From JBILVQ01 sp044370375 (GTDB lineage: Bacteria; Bacteroidota; Bacteroidia; UBA4408), in assembly GCA_044370375.1 (NCBI GenBank), contig JBILVQ010000179.1:1-6460 (forward strand): a stretch of DNA of 6,460 nt, written 5' to 3'. The position numbers and the translations under genes were made by a program. Under the pieces are notes generated by a model. That model was not told the origin of the DNA. It ran no database searches and saw only the letters and a program-made list of their open reading frames with translations. Positions 1 through 5,732 of the stretch are shown in pieces (position 1 is the stretch's first letter; each line of letters begins with the position of its first letter).

Positions 1-2
1 AG

Positions 3-119
3 CGAGGCTTGTTGCATTACATTGGTTCAGGCAAAAGCGTTGAGACAAGAATAAAAAGAAGTATTGAAGTCATGAACAAGGCCAAAATGGGGATGCTTCA
101 CATGCAAAAAAAATCCTAA
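3..119 (+). CDS. C-terminal fragment of an unrecognised protein (5' end outside window)
   Basis: An open frame runs from the left edge of the window to a TAA stop at 117-119, giving the last 38 residues of a protein that begins upstream. The visible part is very basic, with nine Lys/Arg against two acidic residues, and has four methionines in its last fifteen residues. It starts RGLLHYIGSGKSV and ends HMQKKS. I do not recognise the family, and no catalytic motif can be assigned from so little. It is called because the frame is open to the edge while the other two + frames close within about 55 bases, and because its stop lies only 15 bases from the convergent stop of the cardiolipin synthase gene, a normal spacing for tail-to-tail genes. 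An A8 run at 106-113 lies just before the stop. Confidence 0.55.
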   Translation, partial: RGLLHYIGSGKSVETRIKRSIEVMNKAKMGMLHMQKKS

Positions 120-134
120 CAATTCTTCACTTCG

Positions 135-1304
135 TCAAATCATTTCCTTGTCTTCTATTTCCCTGGAGAAGGGCCTAATTACGCGTGGAAGAAAACGAAA
201 AAAGCCCAGTGTCCATTTCAATAATTTAAAGGAAAACCAATTGTTGAGTCGTTGAAAAACATTTAGTTGTGCCTTAGTAAATCGGCCTGCATCCACCTTT
301 TCGGAGATAGAAAATACCGTCTCCAACTCCTTCAACAATTCCTTGGTTAAAGTTTGGTCCTGAATGCGGACATTCAATTCTATGCTCAAAAAGGAACTTA
401 AATTATTAAGGTTGAAAGAGCCAAGACTTACAATTTGACCATCAACACAGGCCATTTTAGCATGTAAAACCGACTCTTTCCAAAAATAAACTTCCACATT
501 GGCGCGACACAAAAAACTCAATAAATAATTGGTGGCATGGCTTAGAACAGGAACATCAGAAATTCCACCAATTAAAATTTTTATCCTCACTCCTCTCTTG
601 CTTGCCTTTCTGATTGCCCTGCGCAAGGAGGCACCGGGCAGAAAATAAGAAGAGATTAAGACCACTTCGGAGCGGGCATTTCTGATGATATTTTTGTAAT
701 CACGGAGTATTTCTTGCCTTCCCCAAAAGCCATCGTTCATTAACCACTTCAAGCCCTCAACAGGCGCTGCGGATAACCTTGGCAATCTTTTTTCCTCAAA
801 GGCACGGCACCACTGCACCAAGGTTTGCACCTCCGCTGATTCAATGGCCAAAGCATAATCGAGCCAAGGTTTTTCCTTAGAATTGCCCTTGTATTTTTCT
901 GCAATATTGATACCACCCAATAGGGCAAATTTACCATCAACCGTTAGTACTTTTTGATGCAACCTTCTTCCGGGAGATGGATTTTCATCAGAGAACAAAT
1001 AACCAAAAAAACGAAAATGAATGTTAATGTGTTTCAACCATTTTTCGGCTACGGCTTCAAGTACCTTTGAACCAAAACGATCGAGCAAAACATGAACCTG
1101 CACCCCATTGTTGGCAGCTTTGCGCAAACATGAAATCATGCGTAGGCCGCAAACATCGGGTTCAAAAATGTAGGTATGCAGATGAATTTCCTTTTCTGCA
1201 GACAAGATCAATTGTTCATGGATTCGAAAAAACTCCTCACCGCTGCGAACAATTTTTACTTTGTGTTTCCCAACATTAATCCAGGGATGTTCATGTGGGT
1301 TCAT
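135..1304 (-). CDS. clsB: ClsB-like cardiolipin synthase, phospholipase D family
   Basis: Predicted membrane-associated phosphatidyltransferase of the phospholipase D superfamily. ClsB-type enzymes join phosphatidyl groups to make cardiolipin at the inner membrane. Numbering from the ATG at 1304 (389 residues), both HxKxxxxD motifs are intact: H116/K118/D123, followed by GGIN, and H281/K283/D288, followed by GSFN. Between them YFLPG (about 220-224) matches the conserved YFFPG region I recall from E. coli ClsB. The tail after about residue 340 (FQRLNNWFSFKLLKWTLGFF) is aromatic and basic, like the ClsB C-terminus. There is no N-terminal double transmembrane segment as in ClsA, and the length is close to ClsB (about 410). 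An in-frame TTG lies one codon upstream (1307); ATG is preferred. The start is 11 bases after the argS stop, so the gene is probably co-transcribed or translationally coupled. Another phosphatidyltransferase specificity is possible. Confidence 0.85.
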   Translation of the reverse strand: MNPHEHPWINVGKHKVKIVRSGEEFFRIHEQLILSAEKEIHLHTYIFEPDVCGLRMISCLRKAANNGVQVHVLLDRFGSKVLEAVAEKWLKHINIHFRFFGYLFSDENPSPGRRLHQKVLTVDGKFALLGGINIAEKYKGNSKEKPWLDYALAIESAEVQTLVQWCRAFEEKRLPRLSAAPVEGLKWLMNDGFWGRQEILRDYKNIIRNARSEVVLISSYFLPGASLRRAIRKASKRGVRIKILIGGISDVPVLSHATNYLLSFLCRANVEVYFWKESVLHAKMACVDGQIVSLGSFNLNNLSSFLSIELNVRIQDQTLTKELLKELETVFSISEKVDAGRFTKAQLNVFQRLNNWFSFKLLKWTLGFFRFLPRVIRPFSREIEDKEMI

Positions 1305-1315
1305 CAAAATATCAA

Positions 1316-3118
1316 TTACATTTTTTCGGGAACCTCAATGCCTAAAAGGAACATAGCATCCTTGATCACCCGGCCACAAAGATCGGTTAACAGAATTCTG
1401 AATTTCCTTTTTTGTTCGCTCTCTTCCTGTAAAATAGAATGATCGTGATAAAACTGATTGAAGTCTTTGGTTAAATCATAAACATAATTGGCGATGGTGG
1501 CCGGACTAAGCATTCTACCTGCCTCTGCAACTACATTGGGATAATTCAACAAAGTAAAGACCAACGAACGCTCTTTGGGCAACCAATTATTTTCGGAAGC
1601 AAAAGCACCATCAAGGGTTTGTTCAACATTGAATTCCCACTTCCTTAACACAGAACGAATCCTTGCGTGGGTATATTGAATAAAGGGACCTGTATTGCCA
1701 TGAAAATCGATAGACTCTTTAGGATTGAACAGCATTTTCTTTTTGGGGTCCACCTTGAGAATAAAATATTTTAAGGCACCCATTCCAATCAGATTGAACA
1801 ATTTCATTTTTTCGTCTTCGCTCATGCCATCAGTCTTACCCAATTCAAGGGTGATGGCCGCGGCTGTATCCACCATTTCACGAATAAGATCATCGGTATC
1901 CACTACGGTTCCTTCCCTTGATTTCATTTTGCCTTCAGGCAATTCAACCATGCCATAAGAAAGATGATAAAGATGATCGGCCCAATCGAAACCCAATTTT
2001 TTAAGGGCACGGAAAAGCACTTTGAAATGATAATCCTGTTCATTGCCCACCACATGAATCAAGCGGTCGAAATGATGTTCTTTGTAGCGCTGCCAAGCAG
2101 TTCCAAGGTCTTGGGTCATGTAGAGGGAAGTACCATCGGCACGCAGCAAACATTTTTCATCCATCCCTTCATCGCGCAAATCGAACCACACAGAGCCATC
2201 TTCTTTGCGTTGCAAGACCTTTTTCTCAAGGCCCATGCTTACCAAGTCTTTTCCGAAATGATACATCTCAGATTCATAATAAACTTGGTTGAAAGAAACA
2301 CCAAGGGCTGCATAACTTTCATCAAAACCTTTCAATACCCAGGCATTCATTTGGCGCCAAAGGGCAACCACAGCTTCATCGCCATGTTCCCAAGCAAGAA
2401 GCATTTGTCGTGCCTCTGCCATTACCGTTGATTTTTTTTCGGCCTCTTCTTTCGACAGGCCATCTTTCATCAGTTGCTCTAATTCGGCCTTGTACATGGT
2501 ATCGAAAGCAACATAATAGCGGCCAACAAAGTGATCGCCTTTTTCACCGGTCATTTCGGGTGTTTCCTGCTTTCCTGCCTTTTGCCAGGCAAGCATGGAT
2601 TTACAGATGTGAATTCCCCTATCGTTTACCAGCGTTACTTTGAGCACCTGGTGTCCGTTATGCTCCAAAATACGGGCTACCGAAAAACCAAGCAAGTTGT
2701 TACGGGCATGACCCAGGTGCAATGGTTTGTTGGTATTGGGGGAAGAATATTCCACCATTATTTTCTGTGGATGAGAGGCGATGTTGGTTCCAAAGTTTTT
2801 TTGGGCAAAGGCTTCGAGGAATTTTTGCTCCAACAAAGAGGCTGCAAGACTAACATTTAAAAAGCCTTTTACCACATTAAAACCCGATACCAAATCGGGA
2901 TGATGTGCCAACAAATAATCGCCCAGTACCTGTGCAGTTTGCTCAGGACTTTTACCGGATAGTTTCAGTAAGGGGAAAACCACCAGGGTTAATTCACCTT
3001 CAAATTCCGGACGGGTTTTGGACCATTCAAGACCATTGATTTTTTCACTCAACCCAAACAATTGGGTTAGTCCGGCCTCAAGTGCGGCTTGCAAACGGGC
3101 AATAATATCTTTCACCAT
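1316..3118 (-). CDS. argS: Arginyl-tRNA synthetase (class I)
   Basis: Cytoplasmic enzyme that attaches L-arginine to tRNA-Arg using ATP. The 600-residue product has the normal full length and domain order. The N-terminal additional domain covers about residues 1-115. The class I Rossmann catalytic core opens with SSPNTNKPLHLGHARNN (about 125-141), where HLGH at 134-137 is the HIGH signature. The KMSKS-equivalent loop is GKMKSREG (396-403), a degenerate form typical of ArgRS. The all-helical DALR anticodon-binding domain begins around GNTGPFIQYTHARIRS (474-489) and runs to the C-terminus, with NQFYHDH at about 554-560. The ATG start gives an N-terminus that fits the family. The gene lies 57 bases downstream of arginase on the same strand, and I see no TAnnTTTG box in the gap, so it probably shares the arginase transcript, perhaps partly limited by a small hairpin between them. 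Confidence 0.97.
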   Translation of the reverse strand: MVKDIIARLQAALEAGLTQLFGLSEKINGLEWSKTRPEFEGELTLVVFPLLKLSGKSPEQTAQVLGDYLLAHHPDLVSGFNVVKGFLNVSLAASLLEQKFLEAFAQKNFGTNIASHPQKIMVEYSSPNTNKPLHLGHARNNLLGFSVARILEHNGHQVLKVTLVNDRGIHICKSMLAWQKAGKQETPEMTGEKGDHFVGRYYVAFDTMYKAELEQLMKDGLSKEEAEKKSTVMAEARQMLLAWEHGDEAVVALWRQMNAWVLKGFDESYAALGVSFNQVYYESEMYHFGKDLVSMGLEKKVLQRKEDGSVWFDLRDEGMDEKCLLRADGTSLYMTQDLGTAWQRYKEHHFDRLIHVVGNEQDYHFKVLFRALKKLGFDWADHLYHLSYGMVELPEGKMKSREGTVVDTDDLIREMVDTAAAITLELGKTDGMSEDEKMKLFNLIGMGALKYFILKVDPKKKMLFNPKESIDFHGNTGPFIQYTHARIRSVLRKWEFNVEQTLDGAFASENNWLPKERSLVFTLLNYPNVVAEAGRMLSPATIANYVYDLTKDFNQFYHDHSILQEESEQKRKFRILLTDLCGRVIKDAMFLLGIEVPEKM

Positions 3119-3148
3119 TTCAGGAATTGATTGGGTTTTTCTTGCATT

Positions 3149-3167
3149 AAAATCGGGGCCAACCCGA
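3149..3167 (-). terminator. Small hairpin plus T-run between arginase and argS, possible weak terminator/attenuator
   Basis: On the minus strand the sequence reads TCGGG-TTGGC-CCCGA followed directly by TTTTAA. This is a perfect 5-bp GC-rich stem with a 5-base loop and a short T-run, lying 10 bases after the arginase stop. The geometry is that of an intrinsic terminator, but stem and T-run are both short, so partial readthrough into argS is more likely than full termination. Confidence 0.35.
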
Positions 3168-3174
3168 AGAATTG

Positions 3175-4140
3175 TTAAACGAGCTGCGAAACTACTTTCT
3201 GCAAAATTTCGAAAGTATTTTCAGCCATTAGATTTTCCTTGTCGAGCGTAGGATTTACCTCACAAACTTCAAAGCAACAAACCTTTTCGTTTTGAACCAG
3301 ACGCACACACAAGCTGCCTGCTTCCTTTTCAGTTATACCATTTCTAACAGGCGTTCCGGTTCCTTTCGAGATGGAGGAATCCATGCTATCAACATCAAAA
3401 GAAACATAAATCTGATTGCAATTGCTTAAGTGGGCCAGGGCATCACGGGCAATTTTTTCCACTCCGTTTCTTTTCACCTCTGCCGTAGTAAACACTTTTA
3501 CTTTATGCTTTTTGAGTAAATATTGTTCTTCGGGTTCGAGGTCGCGCACAGCAATGTAAACAAGGTCGCGGTATGCGATTTTAGGAGAAATGCCTCCTAG
3601 TTTTTTCAACTTGTTCCACAAATCGATGGTTTCCTTATCGGGATTATTCATTTTGTTGTTGCTGTTATCTTCATCCAAAACAGCTGCAAGGGGCATACCG
3701 TGCATGTTACCGGTAGGCGTGGTAAAAGGCGAATGAATATCGGCATGGGCATCTACCCAAATAACGCCCAATCGTTGTTTTGGGTAAGCCATTTTAATAC
3801 CGGTAATGGTTCCACCGGCAGTGCTATGATCACCTGCCAAAACAATAGGAAAACCGTTACTTTTAAGAATGGTTGACACCTCCTTTCCAATTTTCTCATA
3901 CATGCTTAAAATGCCTTTGATTCTTTTGGCATAGGGGCTACCCTGAGATTCAAATAGAAGATTATTCTCGGAAGGAATTTCAACCGATTCAAACTTTTTG
4001 AACAAGCTGCTACCATAATCCAGTGCAGCAATTTTAATGGCATCAACGCCCAGACTGGCACCTCTTGTTCCTGCACCAATCTCACTTTTCACCTCAACAA
4101 ATTTTACTTTTCTCATTGTTTTATCTTTTTTGAGAAACAT
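3175..4140 (-). CDS. rocF: Arginase (ureohydrolase family)
   Basis: Predicted manganese enzyme splitting L-arginine into L-ornithine and urea in the cytoplasm. In the 321-residue frame the metal ligands are all present: H105 in GDHS, D130/H132/D134 in WVDAHADIHSP, and D249/D251 in SFDVDSMD. The substrate loop TTPTGNMHGMP (140-150) with N145 and H147, the GTGTPV motif (260-265) and E294 in EVNP point to arginase rather than agmatinase, which usually carries GTGTPEPGG and lacks the TGNxHG loop. The ATG at 4140 is used here. A second ATG at 4116 (MRKVKFVEV) behind an A-rich stretch is equally plausible and places the first core strand closer to the N-terminus. Cysteines 288, 289 and 293 cluster beside E294. 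The gene heads the arginase-argS-clsB run and is divergent from the arginine decarboxylase. The gene symbol follows bacterial arginase usage. Confidence 0.9.
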   Translation of the reverse strand: MFLKKDKTMRKVKFVEVKSEIGAGTRGASLGVDAIKIAALDYGSSLFKKFESVEIPSENNLLFESQGSPYAKRIKGILSMYEKIGKEVSTILKSNGFPIVLAGDHSTAGGTITGIKMAYPKQRLGVIWVDAHADIHSPFTTPTGNMHGMPLAAVLDEDNSNNKMNNPDKETIDLWNKLKKLGGISPKIAYRDLVYIAVRDLEPEEQYLLKKHKVKVFTTAEVKRNGVEKIARDALAHLSNCNQIYVSFDVDSMDSSISKGTGTPVRNGITEKEAGSLCVRLVQNEKVCCFEVCEVNPTLDKENLMAENTFEILQKVVSQLV

Positions 4141-4145
4141 CCCAT

Positions 4146-4159
4146 GGTAAAATGTTACC
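4146..4159. repeat. Inverted repeat GGTAA-N4-TTACC just upstream of the arginase start
   Basis: GGTAA (4146-4150) and TTACC (4155-4159) form a perfect 5-bp inverted repeat with a 4-base spacer, ending six bases before the arginase ATG at 4140. It contains the first AATGTTAC copy. It could be a protein binding site, or a small stem-loop in the arginase leader RNA next to the start codon. The stem is AT-rich and would be weak as RNA. Confidence 0.4.
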
Positions 4160-4201
4160 TAATGTTAACAATTCGTATGACCTACGTATGTTAAATGTTA
4201 C
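4151..4201 (+). repeat. Three copies of AATGTTA(C/A) in the divergent intergenic region, candidate operators
   Basis: AATGTTAC occurs at 4151-4158, AATGTTAA at 4161-4168 and AATGTTAC at 4194-4201. The first and third copies share 10 of 11 bases (TAAAATGTTAC and TTAAATGTTAC). The first two are 10 bases apart, about one helical turn, and the first and third are 43 bases apart, about four turns. The second copy holds the perfect 8-bp palindrome TGTTAACA (4163-4170). The third copy abuts the predicted -7 box of the decarboxylase promoter. Spacing and position suggest regulator binding sites. Random recurrence in AT-rich DNA cannot be excluded. Confidence 0.4.
4174..4190 (+). repeat. Direct repeat CGTATG-N5-CGTATG
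   Basis: CGTATG occurs at 4174-4179 and again at 4185-4190, 11 bases apart, which places both on the same face of the helix. The repeat lies between the second and third AATGTTA copies and overlaps the -33 position predicted for the decarboxylase promoter. It may be a separate binding site. Six bases is short, so support is limited. Confidence 0.3.
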
Positions 4202-4209
4202 TACTTTCG
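4176..4209 (+). promoter_or_regulatory. Predicted promoter of the arginine decarboxylase gene
   Basis: TACTTTCG at 4202-4209 matches the Bacteroidota -7 consensus TAnnTTTG except for one base. A -33-like TATG (4176-4179, consensus TTTG) lies 22 bases upstream. Transcription would begin near 4216 and leave a short A-rich leader of about 26 bases before the ATG at 4242. The match is imperfect at both elements. Confidence 0.35.
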
Positions 4210-4210
4210 G

Positions 4211-4242
4211 CAAAAATACAAACAATAAGGCAAACGGCTAAA
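4211..4242 (-). promoter_or_regulatory. Predicted promoter of the arginase-argS-clsB run
   Basis: On the minus strand TATTTTTG (4218 to 4211) is a perfect TAnnTTTG -7 box. A -33-like TTTA (4242 to 4239) lies 20 bases upstream and overlaps the first base of the decarboxylase start codon. Transcription would begin near 4204, giving a leader of about 64 bases that contains all the AATGTTA and CGTATG repeats. Confidence 0.45.
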
Positions 4243-5633
4243 TGGTAACAAGGTATCACGACCTAATCACACAAACTTTTGAGTTTCCGCAAGACGGATT
4301 TAAGGTGATTGATGACGAATTGTACTTTTATGATATTCCCTTGATGGACATCATCAAACAGTACGGAACACCGCTGAAAATTAGTTACTTACCAAAAATT
4401 TCGGCCCAAATTCAAAAGGCGAAAAGGCTGTTCAATGTGGCCATTGCCAAGACTGATTACAAGGGAAGTTACACGTATTGCTATTGTACAAAAAGTTCTC
4501 ATTTTTCATTTGTGCTGGAGGAGGCGCTGAAAAACGACATCCATTTAGAAACCTCATCGGCCTTTGATATCCCGATTATTAAAAAACTCCATGAAAGCGG
4601 CCGTATCAATAAGGATATCACCATTATTTGTAACGGTTACAAGCGTCCTGTTTATGCCCAGGCCATTGCCGATTTGGTCAATAATGGGTTCAAGAATGTG
4701 ATACCGATTTTGGATACCCGGGATGAGTTAAATTATTATGAAAAATTCATCAAGAAAAACTGCAATGTTGGTATCCGCATAGCTGCTGATGAAGAGCCTG
4801 ATTTTGAGTTTTATACCTCTCGTTTGGGCATCAGGGCCAACGATATTGTTGACTTTTACCTGCAAAAACTCAAGGATCACAAGAAGTTTAAATTAAAAAT
4901 GCTCCATTTTTTCATTAATACCGGTGTAAAAGATACCGCCTATTACTGGAATGAAATGACCAAATTTGTTCAGGTTTACTGTCAACTGAAAAAGGTTTGT
5001 CCGGATTTAGACTCCCTTGATATTGGAGGCGGATTCCCCATCAAAACCTCGTTGAATTTTACCTTTGATTACGAATACATGGCCGAGCAGATTGTGGCCC
5101 ATATTCAGCATATTTGCCGAGAAAACGGAGTAGAAGAGCCCAATTTATACAGCGAATTCGGTAGTTTTACCGTTGGAGAAAGCGGGGCCATGCTTTATTC
5201 CATCATTGACCAAAAAAAGCAAAACGACAAGGAAATCTGGGATATGATTGACAGTTCGTTTATTACCACCTTGCCGGACACCTGGGGAATAAAACAAAAA
5301 TTTATTTTGTTGGCCATTAACAATTGGGAAAAGGCTTATGAGGTGGTGAATTTAGGAGGACTAACCTGCGATAGCGATGATTATTACAATTCAGAATCCC
5401 ATTTGAATCAAATTTATCTTCCGGTATTTGAGAAGGGTAAGCAGCAATACATTGGTTTTTTCCATACCGGGGCTTATCAGGAATCGCTGGGAGGATATGG
5501 AGGAATACAGCATTGCCTGATTCCTGCACCTAAGCATATCATCATTGATTTGGATGAAGAAGGAGAAATAACAACCCGGCTGTTTGCAAAGGAACAAAGC
5601 TATCAGAGCATGTTGAAAATTCTGGGCTATTAG
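4242..5633 (+). CDS. speA: Compact arginine decarboxylase, PLP-dependent (fold type III)
   Basis: Predicted PLP enzyme converting L-arginine to agmatine and CO2, the entry to polyamine synthesis. The 463-residue product has an alanine-racemase-type barrel followed by a C-terminal beta domain. The PLP lysine is probably K84 in YCTKSSH. GGG in DIGGGFP (262-264) is the phosphate loop, E305 in SEFGSF would contact the pyridine nitrogen, C376/D377 in TCDSDD form the cross-subunit active site, and Y412 lies in GAYQE. CDSD and GAYQE are SpeA-like and favour arginine over ornithine or diaminopimelate. Classical SpeA has about 630-660 residues; this protein lacks room for its inserted and C-terminal helical domains. 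The histidine that normally stacks on PLP (FHxGS) appears as F224 (HFFINTG), and the EPGR/ESGR arginine is S308. I recall the same sequence pattern in Flavobacterium homologues, which also begin like this ATG. It is divergent from arginase. Substrate assignment is by homology. Confidence 0.8.
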   Translation: MVTRYHDLITQTFEFPQDGFKVIDDELYFYDIPLMDIIKQYGTPLKISYLPKISAQIQKAKRLFNVAIAKTDYKGSYTYCYCTKSSHFSFVLEEALKNDIHLETSSAFDIPIIKKLHESGRINKDITIICNGYKRPVYAQAIADLVNNGFKNVIPILDTRDELNYYEKFIKKNCNVGIRIAADEEPDFEFYTSRLGIRANDIVDFYLQKLKDHKKFKLKMLHFFINTGVKDTAYYWNEMTKFVQVYCQLKKVCPDLDSLDIGGGFPIKTSLNFTFDYEYMAEQIVAHIQHICRENGVEEPNLYSEFGSFTVGESGAMLYSIIDQKKQNDKEIWDMIDSSFITTLPDTWGIKQKFILLAINNWEKAYEVVNLGGLTCDSDDYYNSESHLNQIYLPVFEKGKQQYIGFFHTGAYQESLGGYGGIQHCLIPAPKHIIIDLDEEGEITTRLFAKEQSYQSMLKILGY

Positions 5634-5660
5634 GAAAAGAGAACCTATTGGGAGTGACTT

Positions 5661-5691
5661 TTTTACGCTGAAAGAAATTAAATTATCTTTG
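5661..5691 (+). promoter_or_regulatory. Predicted promoter of the lipoprotein gene
   Basis: TATCTTTG at 5684-5691 is a perfect Bacteroidota -7 box (TAnnTTTG), and a TTTT at 5661-5664 lies 19 bases upstream in the -33 position. Transcription would begin near 5698. The gene is therefore likely expressed on its own and not only by readthrough from the decarboxylase. The box also rules against the GTG at 5691 as the start codon. Confidence 0.5.
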
Positions 5692-5732
5692 TGAGAACAC
5701 TTAGGAGAAAAAAGACCCAATTAAACCCCTTT

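Noticed and set aside
106..113. A8 run as a programmed frameshift site
   Set aside because: It is four codons from the stop with no stimulatory structure downstream, and a shifted frame gives no meaningful extension before the convergent gene.
1964..2431. A 155-codon + strand open frame inside argS, and several shorter ones antisense to argS, arginase and clsB
   Set aside because: They lie fully antisense to strongly conserved genes, show no recognisable motif or promoter box, and their composition mirrors the opposite coding strand.
3175..4140. Reading the ureohydrolase as an agmatinase that would complete putrescine synthesis with the decarboxylase
   Set aside because: The TGNxHG loop and GTGTPV motif are arginase-type, not the GTGTPEPGG type typical of agmatinase. 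An assay would settle it, but arginase is the better call.
4142..4190. CCATGG (4142-4147) and TACGTA (4183-4188) palindromes as regulatory sites
   Set aside because: Six-base palindromes are common by chance and neither recurs in the region.
5634..5683. Terminator after the decarboxylase
   Set aside because: There is a T6 run at 5659-5664 but no stem of more than two or three pairs before it.
5317..5720. Minus-strand frames overlapping the end of the decarboxylase and the lipoprotein promoter
   Set aside because: They are antisense to conserved decarboxylase motifs (CDSD, GAYQE) and have no family resemblance.
5691..5732. A GTG start at 5691 giving a 238-residue lipoprotein
   Set aside because: The GTG shares its first base with the end of the predicted -7 box, lies upstream of the expected transcript start, and would put 14 mostly polar, basic residues before an otherwise ideal signal peptide.
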